Shown piece after piece: positions 48,503 through 62,530 of a stretch of 64,000 bases of DNA. The position numbers and the translations under genes were made by a program. Origin of the DNA: Hermodice carunculata (lineage: Eukaryota; Annelida; Polychaeta; Eunicida; Amphinomidae); assembly GCA_964020975.1 (NCBI GenBank), contig OZ026625.1, forward strand, positions 40,008,435 to 40,072,434, written 5' to 3'. Below the pieces are notes generated by a model. It worked only from the letters and a program-made list of their open reading frames with translations. It was not told the origin of the DNA and did no database searches. Numbering within the stretch: the first letter of the stretch is position 1; every line of letters begins with the position of its first letter.

Positions 48503-48862
48503 TCGGGGGGGGGGGGGTACTTCCTCAAATTTTGATTTTGGTGTGCGGCTCGACCTTCAAGAACGCACCCTTTGTTAGGACGCTTTTTCACAAAAATGAT
48601 ACCTTTGTTAGGAAACTTTGTAACCGAAATAGTAGGATATATGGCCCCAAATAGGCGTAAAAATTGCTACAGGAAGGATAAATTCGACCTCAGTTTAGAA
48701 AATTTGCCCGAATTTTGGGCCATAAAATAAAAAATACCCTTTTTATAAAGGGAATTTATGGCAAAAACTAAACCTTTGTTAGGGAAATTTCGCTGAAAAT
48801 AGGGGCATTCAGAGCGGCACATACCCAATATCTTCACTAATAGGGGTATGCCCCTCCCCCAT
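48503..48862. mobile_element. G-tract-bounded dispersed repeat (MITE-like)
   Basis: It starts with a run of about 13 G (48505-48517) followed by TACTTCC and ends with GGGGTATGCCCCTCCCCC, so the ends are loosely inverted (GGGGG...TAC against GTA...CCCCC). Inside, ACCTTTGTTAGG recurs about every 50-180 bp (near 48560, 48602, 48772). A related, truncated copy appears at 61150-61260. Family unknown to me. Confidence 0.5.
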
Positions 48863-49639
48863 CGCATGATACTATGATGGTCAGTGAAGAATACAAATTT
48901 TCTCTATACTTCCGGAAAGCACATATTTTCGTCGAGCCCTCATGTGCGAAGAGACAATGTCATGGTAACTGAATTTTGCACAGTTTTCACTCTGACCAAC
49001 TGCATTCCATTTGATTACTTCTGAAATGGGATCCATATTACTCAGTGTAACTGCTTGCTTGACCAGGGGAAACTGGGTAGACTCCCATTCCCCCAAATGT
49101 GACTTCGACAAATGTATGCAGTCCATACCATTACACACATTATTTTTAACCTCACCTAACAAGCCTGACTCCAACACTGCCGTGTCAGGGTATAAGCATT
49201 CGGGGTTATTGCACTTTCAACATTACATGTACAGGATCTCCCTTTTTATGGCTAGAGGTTTATTCCCACAGAAACACATGCCTCATCGCAATGCGCAGTA
49301 AAATGATATTGTTACCCAGCAACGGATCTATTTAGTCAAAACTTTCAACAATGTAAGAAACGGAAAATAGCAAGTACACGTAAAAACAACATACAAACAG
49401 AATTCAATCATTCACACCATTGACAATTTCAAAGTTAAAAAAATATTTGTTACATTATAAGAACTATTTCCTGTGTTGACATCCATTGTTGCGCCCAAAC
49501 CGACAACTGTACTTGCATGATCATATTAAACATATTTATCACCGGAAGAATTCTAAACAAACCAAAGCGTGAATCGGCAAAATTCAAACAAACAGTATTT
49601 AAGTATGTAAATTGTTTCAAACGCGTTAAAAAAACAACT
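48863..49639. other. No gene recognised
   Basis: Overlapping frames on both strands (48881-49177 minus, 49011-49301 plus) have no recognised motif. Confidence 0.5.
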
Positions 49640-49878
49640 TTAACTCATTCCACCCTGATAGAAGACCGAGTCAACAGCTTTCCTTGGCGCGCTCTGGGCA
49701 CATTGCACCCAGAGCGTGGCAAGGAAACTGTTGACCATGGGTACATAATTTGGAATGATCTTGCATGCAAGTTTCATACAAAGGTTTGAAAAATAATCCT
49801 TAAATTATCAAAACATAATTTAGCAGACGACATTTAGATATTAGCGGGAAGAAGCGTCATCAGGGTGGAATGAGTTAA
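49640..49878. mobile_element. TTAA-flanked MITE, best copy
   Basis: 239 bp bounded by TTAA. The ends are near-perfect 20-bp inverted repeats, TTAACTCATTCCACCCTGAT. Inside, GTCAACAGCTTTCCTTGG followed by CGCGCTCTGGG pairs with the inverse segment CCCAGAGCGTGGCAAGG then AAACTGTTGAC, an internal hairpin with arms of about 28 bp. It is non-coding. A TTAA duplication with CYC..T ends suggests mobilisation by a piggyBac-type (or Kolobok-type) transposase. Confidence 0.8.
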
Positions 49879-51094
49879 GATGCATTGCTCAGTTATTGCA
49901 TTACTCTATCATCTACTCTAAAGTATTCTATGGTATTGAAATATATGATAAAACCTTTTGCTCAAGTGTTCTTGATCTTCGAAACAAATCGTCGGAGATT
50001 GTCCTTAATTACTGTCCTAAATCATCAACAGAGCACCCACACAATAAATCCCAAATAGTAAAACTTAACCATATTTACGAACATATAACCGCTTAGTGTC
50101 GTCGCAAACTAATACGGGGTACACATACATCAATGCATAACTATTTCACTCCTTGCGGTCAAACACAGTGGCACCTGCTGTATGCAGCCGCTGTCGTAGA
50201 GTTCACTTGTTGTAAATAGCCATGCATTTTTTGTTCCAAGAGCCAATATCTTTGTTAAATTACTTGCAGTGACAGGTCATCTGCTGTGTGTGTCTACTTT
50301 TTTGTGGCAGAGAAGATGGCCACGTATGGCAGGTACCACTGTATATATCTCTAATACATTAAATGATGTAACCCTCCACTTGCCTCAAATAATTATCATA
50401 GACCTGATCATAACATGTTCCAATTTATGGGTTCGTATCCATGGAAAATATTGGTAATAAATATGCTATTTTCGAAGATACTTAATTTGTAGAAATGCAA
50501 ATATTGAACTTCGCGAAAAGGGGAGTCTATCGTCTTCATGAAGGGACTGTCAGCTCTCTACATATGTTACAATGAGCATTACCCCATTATTGCATATGCA
50601 GAGACTGGCCAGCACATGATCCCGACATATTAACTCCCAATTCACGACGTTCAGTTGTATAATATAGCTTCCCGTGCGATTTCAATTCTATATTTGATTT
50701 GTTGTGCGCTTTACATGAGTTGTACCTAATCCTTAATAGGCATCGAACTTAAGTTCAAAGACTCAAGTAATATTAGTGTGAATTTTCCCAGGTGTCATTT
50801 TGGTATAGTAAACTATTATGCTTTCTAATTTGTAACACTTTTGCTTACCTGCACGTGCAAAACGAAAACCTCCACTTGCATGCATATGAAGCAGACACAT
50901 CCAAGAGTTGCTGCAAGTCTGTCGCACAAGATGAAAATTAGATAAGTCTGTCAGCGTTTGCGAAGCTATTATAATGTTTGTTATTGTCTATCCCAGAACC
51001 CCGCAATCAAACTGCTGTCAATCAATAATGACTTAGCAAAATATTCATAATAAAGGAGTAGAAAAAAATTCTTTGATGTGTGCCTTTTGTCACA
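49879..51094. other. No gene recognised
   Basis: No coding motifs or element ends between the two TTAA MITEs. Confidence 0.5.
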
Positions 51095-51337
51095 TTAAAC
51101 TCATTCCAACCTGATAGATGACCGAGTCAACGGCTTTCCTTGGCGCGCTCTTGGTGCAATGCGCCCAGAGTGCGCTATAAGAAAGCTATTGACCATGGGC
51201 AGATAATTTTGAATGATATTCCATGCAATTTTGATCTAAAACTTTGAAAAATAATCCCTAAATTAGTAAAATACAATTAGCAGACGACATTTAGATATTA
51301 CCGGGGAAAAAAACGTCATAATGGTGGCATGAGTTAA
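51095..51337. mobile_element. TTAA-flanked MITE, second copy
   Basis: 243 bp, same orientation as 49640-49878 and alignable along its whole length, including AGCAGACGACATTTAGATAT near the right end. The ends are TTAAACTCATTCCAACCTGA and inverse TTAACTCATGCCACCATTAT. The internal hairpin is more degraded. Confidence 0.8.
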
Positions 51338-52365
51338 CACGGAACTGAGAACAAAATCCCATCAACGTTGTCACTCCGTGCTCTGTGACATCTGTACAAA
51401 ATTGACCAGAGTGATAAAAAAATAACCGTCCTTTATTTGTTAAAGAGACCACCTTGCCATCTGTATCGAAGTATCGGTCTGCATCGAGACTACATATAAT
51501 AACACTGCTCCCCTAAAGATGTATGAAAATGTCATATATCAATGTAGTAATATGCCATGCAGTAATAATATTTCACAACCATAAACAGCCAAGGTTTTGG
51601 GTTGTCTTTTTTTCAATTCAATAGTATACCATTAAGATTTTCTAAAGGCAACATACACATTCCGGTAATTGTGAGTAAGTTGTACTTAGCGTGACAGGTC
51701 GGTAATAATGTGATTTATAAGCATTTGAATATATTTTTTAAGATTGGCACACTTATACCCCTGTTAAAATCCGATGGAACCACACTAAGGATTTATTATA
51801 AAATAGCAGCGTTGCCAAATTGTAAGTGCTCGGCTGTGATACTGTTGACGCCAGGGGGTGCAGTTGACCTTCAGGTATCGTAACATGCCAGGCGTCCAGG
51901 TTTAGGAAATTCGTCTGGTCCGGTGTAACAGGTTAACAGACCCAGCAATTCCATCAACATCGGGGATATTGCGCTCATGAAAATCATGGGCCTCTCCTCT
52001 GGATCAGTCTTCTCACTCGTAGGCGAAGAAGCAGGATCTTGATTATTTGATTGACAAAATGCAACAAAAGATTGACGTGAAATGTTTGATTTTTAGTTTT
52101 CATCTATTTTTCATGACTAATGGTATTCCAGAAATAATTTACTTTTCTCTGGTTAAAATAAGTGTCTGAAGTGTCAGAATTATCTTGTCCTTTAACATTT
52201 ATATTCTTTAATTACACCCATGTGTGTGTAGGGTTTGATATGCAAATCTGTTTTACGAGAAAATTGCCATGATATAATGTTATGCAATAACTTTACAATT
52301 GTACATGTAAGAATGCAATTATATGCACTAAATATCAAATTAATACCATCCCCATGAAAGGATCA
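51338..52365. other. No gene recognised
   Basis: No motif, element end or coding similarity recognised. Confidence 0.5.
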
Positions 52366-52450
52366 TTTCTATATTAAGACCACCAATTTGCAGTCCCGCT
52401 TTTGTTTAACTTTAATCAAATTATATCCCTATTCAGACCACATGCTACTA
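52366..52450. mobile_element. Pogo-type MITE, copy 3 (inverse, partial)
   Basis: GGATCATTTCTATATTAAGA through TATATCCCTATTCAGACC matches the inverse of the copy at 9054-9207 over about 85 bp. Both ends are missing or diverged. Confidence 0.55.
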
Positions 52451-52629
52451 TCTCTCATGTATTCCTTTCTGCGTAGCATCAAATAAGACGGTTTTCTTTT
52501 AAGAACAATTTCTGCGCCGTAGGAAAGATATGTACAATGTGTGGCTTCCTTCCACTTCGTTTGTTCTACTTTGCTCAGTGCGTAAGCGCAAAGATTTAAA
52601 TCTTTGTAACATAAGTAGAAGAAATATGC

Positions 52630-53330
52630 TGAAAACCTGACTCGTAATCCTTGATGTAAGCAAAGCATTTGATTCAGTTAATCAGGACGGACCTTGCTGT
52701 TCATTTATGAAAAGAGTCGCAGGAAGGCATGGGGACTTCTTCTCAAGATGTGTTCCAAAAGGCAATAAACAATATTTTATTTTGCCAGTTTTACAGAAAT
52801 GGTCTTAACCTGCACGTTTGGTCATTCGAAATTTCTACAAAGCTGGTATAAAAACCTATTGGATGTTGTAAGATGTAGTAGTTCACGCAGTAGTATTTTC
52901 AGCATTACTAAGAGGTTCCCGATAGGGAAGCTGTTTGTCGCTGCTATTCTTCAACATATTTTTAGATGGTCTATTGGATAAGCTCCTAACACAGGATTTT
53001 GGATTACGTGTCAACAAGGATTCTATTGTTTCTCTGGCACATGCAGACGACATTACGCTTCTTAGTGCTACGGGATCCGACCTCCAAAGCCAAATTACAT
53101 TTAACATTTGCACAGAATATGCAGATACATGGAGATTTCCGTTTGGCTTGAAAAAAAAATCAAAATGTATGGTAGTTGGTGACAATATATCTAATACGGT
53201 TAATCTAAAGGGCCTTCCTATAGAATCAGTTACATCGCTTGAGATCCTCTGAACAGTATTTGACGCCTCCTGGTCCAGCAAGAGCCACATAGAAAACCGT
53301 ATGCATAGCTGTCGTAGCATTCATTATGGT
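52630..53330 (+). mobile_element. LINE C, 5' portion (split by LINE D)
   Basis: Plus-strand RT remnant. Near 52645 it reads LDVSKAFDSVNQD (first catalytic Asp). 52935-53252 is open and reads LFFNIFLDGLLDKL, then LAHADDITLL (catalytic Asp pair), then IESVTSLEIL where an HLG-type motif is expected. The text continues to SIHYGL at about 53330, where LINE D begins. Several stops and frame changes lie between these points. The element is 5'-truncated within the RT. Its motifs differ from LINEs A, B and D, so it is a separate family. Confidence 0.8.
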
Positions 53331-53558
53331 CTTAATATATATATCTTTATTCGTACACAGAAGGTACAATGTTGAGTTGAATAAAAAATACAATAAGTTT
53401 AAGAACCAAGCACAAAAACAAGAGACGCTGATCATATTCTGGGCAAGGGGAGAACATGAGAATGCTGTCCCTTGGCCCAGCATACATGCATATAAATATC
53501 AATGAGCATATATTAGTGAGCCATCATTAGTATCAATATAGAAGTCATAATAAGTCAG

Positions 53559-54851
53559 CTAGGAAGTACATAATGTTTCAATTATTTCATTTAGTTCTTG
53601 TCGCGTGAAAGGAGAGTTAAGCTTACCGTCGCGGGCAAGACACAGCTCCCTTATAACTCGAGCTGAATCAACTTTACGCCTGTCCAAACAATATGGATTG
53701 GTATCATTTACATGATTAAGACATTGACATAAATCCATATTTGTGAGATTACATCTATTTACTTGATACTTCGAACATATATAATTTAGTGAATTGCAAG
53801 TTGCCGATTGGCTTCCGTTCAAACTGAGTTGTCCACAAACCTTTACAATATCATTAGTACTATTCATTATTTTCAAAAAAAATTTCAAGAAACGTTTATG
53901 TAGCTGACTCTCTATTGGGAAATCTTCACAAATTAAAGGCAACAGATCATTATGACATCTATATGATATTTTCCATACAAACCGAACTGCTTTTCTCCAT
54001 GCAATAAAGAAACGATCAACTTGTTTATTTGAGAAGTCCCAAAGTTGGCAGCCATACAGAGGCATGCAGTACGTTTTAAACAATTGATATCTAGAATCTG
54101 GAAAAGCCTTTCCAAATTCAGCCATCAAAATGTTTACATTTATTTGAAAGCTCCGTACACAATTTGCTATACTTTCTGTTGCACAATTTTTTCCTACTGT
54201 ATTTCCTAGATGCTCAAATGTGTTTACTTTATGAATAGTAGAACCATCTAAAACAATGTCAGGGTATGTATTGCATGTGCCGGAGACCAAATGTTTTGAT
54301 TTTGAAGGATTGAATAACACGTCATAATCTTTTGCAAATTTTGAGCAGATTTTCAACATATTTTTCATAGACATAGTTGTAGGAGCAAGGAGAACCACAT
54401 CATCGGCATACGCCAAAGCCCCCAGAAAATGATGTCCAATATGGCAACCTAATCCAGAATACTTTAAATTTTTCAACAATTGGTCAACATATACTCCAAA
54501 TAAGATAGGAGACAGAACACCCCCTTGTTTCACACCATTGGTACAGCCAAATGGTTTAGCCACCGCATCTCCCCATACGACGCTTACTCGTTGTTGGGTA
54601 TACATATTTATCAGTAGTCTTGCAATCACAGGACTAATGCCTCGATCTAAAAGGAGAGTAAATAATTTTATGTAATTGACCCTGTCAAAGGCTTTTGTTG
54701 CATCCAGGAAAACAAGCTGAACATCTGTTTCGTGTGAATTGTAATACTGGACACACTCATTCAATACATACGTGCATTGTGTGGTAGAACTCTCCCGTTT
54801 GAAGCCGAATTGTAACTCTGATGAATTTAATACTTCAGTATTGTCAAACAA
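53559..54851 (-). pseudogene. LINE D reverse transcriptase and C-terminal domain
   Basis: 430 codons, open to the natural stop. LQFGFKRESSTTQCTYVL at residues 13-30, VFLDATKAFDR at 47-57 (first catalytic Asp), NGVKQGGVLSPILFGVY at 105-121, and the catalytic ALAYADDVVLLAPT at about 145-158, followed by FNPSKSKHLV and FEHLGNTV. Residues 250-430 are the C-terminal domain after the thumb (TYCMPLYGCQLWDFS, YRCHNDLLPLICEDFPIESQ). All RT catalytic residues are present. The frame is continuous with 54918-55577 apart from one TGA. The M at 54851 is internal to ORF2, not a true start. Confidence 0.9.
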
Positions 54852-54917
54852 AATTACCCAGTCTAGTAACTTTCCTAGAATACTGCCCAGGGCAATGCCT
54901 CTGTAATTTTCTGAGTC

Positions 54918-55577
54918 TCATAATGATTTATTCTTGTTTTTAGGAATCAAATTTAAGCTAACATTCAGGAAACCGTCAGGTGCAAACCCGTGTCTTATCA
55001 TTGTTGAAAACAAAAGAGACAAATAGATATTTAATTTATCAGTTCCATGTACAATGTGGTCAGAATAATGTCCTTGGTCACCATCGTGTCTTCCCAATTT
55101 CAAGTGTTCAATGGCAGATTGAACACTTGAAATAGGTACACAAAAGGATGAAAGAAAGTTATCACCACGTTTGATTTGGTTTTCGATTTTGCCATCAATC
55201 TGAGCTTTTAATCCTTCCATTTCTTTTAAGTCAAAGGACACGGAATTATACAGATTCTTATATTTTTCGGCAAACACATTTGCTATATCATGAGGGTTGG
55301 TCTCGTCATCAACAACACTTGCTCTGACCTTTGATTTGTTTCTTATTTTCTTGACCACATTCCAAAAGTCATGACCACGATTTTCAGCCATTGCGTCCGC
55401 CCGTTGATTGGCGGCACATACATCTTTATTGTTTTTGACAAATCGGAGAGCATAATGATAGCGCAGACGTGTGCGATTTCGAATATCAAATATCAAACCG
55501 TTGCTGGGTGAATTATTGCTCTTCCAGATTTTGTGCCAAAATGATGATTGTTGTCTGTTAATAACGTTGGAAAGCAT
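54918..55577 (-). pseudogene. LINE D linker and RT fingers (5'-truncated)
   Basis: 219 codons. HDFWNVVKKIRNKSKVRASV is the typical segment before the RT. AIEHLKLGRHDGDQGHYSDH and VSLNLIPKNKNKSL are the RT fingers. The frame is the same as 53559-54851. The interruption is a TGA between SL and DSENYRGIAL, in a place where CGA would read through, so a CpG deamination is a likely cause. The start at 55577 lies near the truncation point and is not a natural start. Confidence 0.85.
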
Positions 55578-55582
55578 TACCC

Positions 55583-56213
55583 GGGTCTCCGTACGGATGT
55601 CAAAATGCGCCTGTAGAAAACTATGTACTTACCTGTTCTTACCTACGGTCCTGACTGTCTTAGTCTTTCGGAACAGGAAATAAAAAAATTCTACTCTCTC
55701 CAAGCTACTCTCATTAAACAGTCGTTAGGACTTGGTAAACGTTCGCACCATAGTAATATCATCCATGCTTTAAATTTGCCTCCTCTTCTTACTGTTATTA
55801 AGCAGCGGACTGTCTCTCTGTATCGCAAAGCATTCAAGTCTCTCTCACCATTTCGTAATTTGCTATTGCTTCAACAGGCCAAGCTTATTTTACATGGTAC
55901 TCTATGCCATGGATCCATAATTTCGCGTATTGTATCATTTAATTTGTCTCCTCTGTCTATAGCCTTCAGTGACACTTGTCCAAGAATCTGCAGCGGCTGT
56001 TCCGCGGACAGAGGTACTCCTGATATACTGGTGGACTCGCTCAATTTTTTAATTTATTCCAACAACTACTTCAGGCCATGGTGCACGGAGCATATTCTCA
56101 ACGGCCTTCTAACTACACCATTGTAATATAACGTGCGTTCGTGTGCTTGGCTTCGTTTTTACGTACATATGTATATTTTTATATATTTCTCCCCTGCGGA
56201 GGTTTGATAAAAA
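55583..56213 (+). mobile_element. LINE C, 3' portion with coding end and 3' UTR
   Basis: Continuation of the plus-strand LINE interrupted at 53330. The text resumes as GLRTDVKMRL then (after a stop) TMYLPVLTYGPDCLSLSEQE, an RT-thumb motif that fits directly after the RSIHYGL at 53330. The frame 55623-56126 continues through LIKQSLGLGKRSHHSNIIHA to a stop at 56126. The UTR contains CTCCCCTGCGGAGG (a short inverted repeat) and runs into the (ATC)n/(ATT)n tail. Confidence 0.8.
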
Positions 56214-58589
<2,376 letters not shown>

Positions 58590-59680
58590 ATATATCTTTA
58601 TTTTACTGACTTGTACTATACATAGTCACAATCATTTGTGTATTATTATAAAGAATATTTTAAAGTACCCAGCCCTTTGGGCTTATAAGTCAGTTTTAAG
58701 GAATATAAATAATAAATGTGTGCAACACAATATCAAAACAGGGATAATATCGTATACAAAATTGTATACACATCAATTTGGTTTATAAAGAGTTTCTGAC
58801 CTTCGACTCCAACAATTTTCAATAAATTTACCGAATAAGAAGATATTATTTTCCATTACGTATTTAAGTTTCTGTACATCGGGAAGCTGAGAGAAATCCG
58901 GATAGCGTAATATAATGCTTCGTACAAAAGTATCTCTCAAGTCATTATATAGAGGGCACGAAAACACAAAATGTAACTCATCCTCAATATTATGAGTACA
59001 TAAATCACATATGCGGTCCTCTATTGCCAGCCTTCTGTACCGACCAGTTTCAATTTTAAGTTGTAGTATCCCGAAACGTAATTGAGCAATTAAGGATCGT
59101 TGCCTCCTACTAATTGGGACTTGAACATACTTTTCTGTAGTAAATGTCTCTTTAAATAAGATATAGGTCCGTAATTTTGGTTTTGACGCTATTGACAATT
59201 TCCAGTTATTTTCTTCTAAAAAGTTTATTTTTTGATCTAATACTTTAAGATCACAGATACTCTTATCATTGAATATATTATCATATCTCACCTGATCAAA
59301 TATACACTGAACTTCAGCAGACCAGTTTCGATTACACAAATTATAGTCCCAATTAAACACCTTTTTAGTGAGACGGTCATCTTCCATATTTAAAAGTCTG
59401 TTCCACAGCTTCATGATACAAACAAAATTTCTATACTTTATACTTCTCCATCCCATATCTCCACGTAGTCCAGGTATTGGGGCTTTGCTGTGTGTTCCTA
59501 AGAAATATCTTATTGCCCGATTTTGAACCCGATCTAATTCTTCAAAATCTTTCCCACCTCAAACTCCTGAACAATACTGTAAAATAGGTAAAACTCCAGA
59601 TTCATATAAACAAGTGAATGTCTGAAAACCAACATTTTTAACAGTTTTAAATTTATTTTTATTGGTACAAAAATTTCATG
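58590..59680 (-). mobile_element. LINE E: 3' end of a 5'-truncated LINE
   Basis: A minus-strand insertion. The 3' end has AAAATAAAGATATATACATA followed by a TATG tail (about 58575-58600), very like the LINE D 3' end. The UTR contains GCCCAAAGGGCTGGGTAC. Coding starts within the RT thumb region (FQTFTCLYESGVLPILQYCS, about 59635-59575). An in-frame TGA (family Trp in GVWG) lies near 59560, then the frame stays open to the stop at 58773. The 5' limit near 59680 is approximate. Confidence 0.85.
58773..59456 (-). pseudogene. LINE E C-terminal domain with zinc-binding motif
   Basis: 227 codons, open to the natural stop. RGDMGWRSIKYRNFVCIMKL near the start is the region after the thumb. Residues about 93-130 (KPKLRTYILFKETFTTEKYV, RSLIAQLRFGILQLKIETGR) lead into RICDLCTHNIEDELHFVFSC, a CX2CX8HX4C motif (C150, C153, H162, C167) typical of LINE ORF2 C-termini, where it helps bind template RNA or DNA. 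The visible M is internal. Homologous text continues upstream to about 59680. Confidence 0.85.
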
Positions 59681-59779
59681 GCCGAGTCTTACATGCAGCT
59701 ACATTTTCTTTGTATTTCGGTTGTCTGACGACAACGAAAAGAGAAACTAATTTTATTTAGCTTAAAAGAGACAAACAAT

Positions 59780-60795
59780 TGAGCTTTGTCACAAACGTAT
59801 AAATTGCAGTTGGAATGGCCCCTCTATCTATAATAGCTCTGAAGTTATTCAAAATTTAAATTTTTGTGTATTTGCCTAATTTCAATAAATCAGGCTTCTA
59901 CAACTTTGACTCGTGGTTTATTGGATACAGTTATCTCACAAACCTATCATTTGACATTAAAATGGCACCTCTGTTCATGGCAGATTTAGAGCTGAATACT
60001 CAAGATTTAAATTTCGTGAAAATGCCTAAGTTGGGTAAATGAGAATGCAAGCACCACTTTAGTTTCTATTTCATAGGATGCAGGTATGTCACCAACAAAA
60101 AAAAGATTTACAATTGCACCTGTATCTCCAATTGTTTTGAAGTTATTTGAGATTTAAACTTTGTGTTTCATTTCGTTTGCATAAATTGAAATTCTACAAC
60201 TTTTGACTTCGCTTCATTGGATGCGTCTCCAGCCCAAACCTATGAAGAAAAGTTGGAGTGCTGCATCTAACAGTTTTGAAGATATTCAACATTTTTAAAG
60301 TGCCTCTAATTTGCAAAATTGAAACACCGCAACTTTTGGTTGTGGTCCATTGGATGCATCTACAACACAAACTTGTGAATTAAACTTGGAATAGTACTTT
60401 TACCTTTAATAGTTTTGAAGATTTTAAACATTTAAGCTTTCAAGTGCCCCAATTAGCATAAATTGAAATACTACAACGTTTGTTTGTGATCAGTTAGATG
60501 CACCTATACCACAAACCTATGAATTAAAGTTGGAAGAGTAAGTCTACATTTAGTTTTGAAGATATTAAACATTAAAAATTTCAAAGGAGTAATTTGCATA
60601 ATTTTTAAAATGTTGGCCAGAGGGTTCATTTCACTTCAGGGTCAATCACCATGGAAAGTTTGATACTTTCGAAACAATGGTGTCCGAGAAAAACTGAGGA
60701 CAATTTTTAATCGTAAATATATGAATGAAAGCAACAAATACAAAATAAAGCGTATGAGGGACAACAGAAAGTCTTTTATTGGTACACAGACTTCA
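59780..60795 (-). mobile_element. Helentron-like element, tandem-unit subfamily, reverse copy
   Basis: On the minus strand about six degenerate units can be followed from 60583 down to about 59800 (period about 140-150 bp), with AATATCTTCAAAACT, CATAGGTTTGTG, GCATCCAATG and ATTTATGCTAATTGGGGC motifs. TTGGTACACAGACTT at 60779-60793 is probably the eroded head (inverse of GTCTGTGTACCAA). The tail was not identified near 59780. Confidence 0.6.
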
Positions 60796-61148
60796 CTAAT
60801 AAAGAACACCGTCTCGCTCTTATCCAAGTCATTTAGAATTAATTTTTTTCCCAGGTTTTAGAAATCCACATGATTATACTTCATGCAAGTATTCCATATG
60901 GCTTTGGATCCATATGATTGTGAGATTATGTTTATCCTATTTCAGGTTGTATGACGTCATTGTTTAAATGGCTTCTCTTTGCTTTGTAAGGTGTATGTTC
61001 ATCGTGTAGGTCTCTTCCTTCCATTTATCCCGTAATTGCGGCTGCATTATCTTGTAAATGACAAAAAAAAAACAGGCTACGTCGTGAGATGTGACCAAAC
61101 TTGGGTAGTAGTTTCTGATTGGATGTTAAATCCGCTCTTGGGTATGTG
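60796..61148. other. No gene recognised
   Basis: Nothing supportable between the Helentron-like copy and the following G tract. Confidence 0.5.
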
Positions 61149-61260
61149 CGGGGGGGGGGGGGCACATACTCAACAACAAGGTGGGTGTGTGCCTCGCACA
61201 TTTTTATACAATACCCTATCTTAATCCTACACCAGATGTAAAAGGGTACCCTTTCTTAAT
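61149..61260. repeat. Truncated copy of the G-tract repeat
   Basis: A G run (61150-61162), then GCACATACTC and CCCTATCTTAATCCT/CCCTTTCTTAATCCT repeats, resembling the head of 48503-48862. No matching right end. Confidence 0.4.
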
Positions 61261-62530
61261 CCTGTAATGTGTTGAAAGGAGTGCTGCATTGGTGCATCCT
61301 AATTTAAAACTTGTTTTTATATAACCACTACTGAAAAAACGTTATTCTTATTAATTTTCAAGTACAGATTAAACAAAACAACCGCTTCGTCAGTCCTGAT
61401 CACCATGCTGCCGTAGTCAGTACCTGCCACTCCTGCTTGCGTCATGCGACATAAGTCAAGAGACAAGGAGTAGAGGGCAGCTGTGGTGAAAAAAGGGTCA
61501 CCTGACCTATTCTGACCAATACTACGGTGACAATAGGTCGTATGATACCTCGTGAGCAGTGCTATCGTCTGCTACTTCCTGTCCGTGGGCATATGCCATT
61601 CGAAATGTGTGTTGACTGACGACTCGCTTAGTGTTACTATTTTACAGTGATTATTCAAGGCGTGTTTTTATGTCTTCGAATTTGCCCCCCCCCCCCTGCC
61701 CCCCCCCCCCCCCCCCAGCTTGGAGGAGGGTCAATGTACTATATTCTCCTTATCACTCTTACTGTTACAAATATCACTAGTATAATTATTATTAAATTTA
61801 TTATCATTAGTTGTATCACTATCACTTAAGGACGCAAACACAAGATATGACACGCGAGGTATTCAGAGACAACATTTTATTTCAATAAATATAACAACTC
61901 AAGTTATACTCCATATCCATACACGTAAAATGTGTATTTTTTGCAACAGACTTAGGATTGCACTGTATCACCAGTGTTTTAAATGTAACCAACACTGAAT
62001 AAGATATGTACAATAGATGTTTATTACACTAATTTCTGGAAACACTTTTGTACTTTCATGATCATAATGTCACCATTACCGACAAGATGTAAATAGTTTG
62101 ATTTGTGGCCATGGACAATCAAACTTAGTTACACTTGCCGACAGAAATGAAAAAAAATTTAACCTTGTGTTGCGCATTTGACGCAGAAATAGTAGAGAAC
62201 CAAAATTAAATATTTCGCAAATGGTGACAGAGTGTATCTGAGACCAATGCAGCCTTCTGTTAATTTCAACAGCGAGTCATATATCATATTGTGTTCTCGA
62301 TTTACCTTTCTCTGCGCTGATGGGGTCTGGTAAATGATAATGACTACAAGGAGAGTTATTAAACCTGAATATTAACGATCAATATTAGCAAAACTGTAGT
62401 TCTGAAGAATACAAAAAGGCAAGCATATTGCTGAACTATAGCTATCAGTAAGTGTTAGTATCTTGGAGCGTGGGCACATAACTTCTCACTGAGCATTAGC
62501 TCCGACTTGTTTTATTCAAAATAGATGTAA
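61261..62530. other. No gene recognised; poly-C tract
   Basis: A C run at 61685-61716 with one TG interruption. No coding or element ends elsewhere. Confidence 0.55.

Larger units (their letters stand above)
53331..55582 (-). mobile_element. LINE D: young 5'-truncated LINE inserted in LINE C
   Basis: A minus-strand insertion of about 2.25 kb. Its 3' end at 53331 has AATAAAGATATATATAT, a polyadenylation-like signal followed by a TA tail. Its 5' end near 55582 lies in the linker upstream of RT, so the endonuclease is lost. Host LINE C reads ...HYGL on the left and HYPGLRTDVKMR on the right, which implies an imperfect target-site duplication of about 12-16 bp (CATTATGGTCTT against CATTACCCGGGTCT). 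Only one in-frame stop interrupts about 670 codons, so it is much younger than LINEs A-C. Confidence 0.85.
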
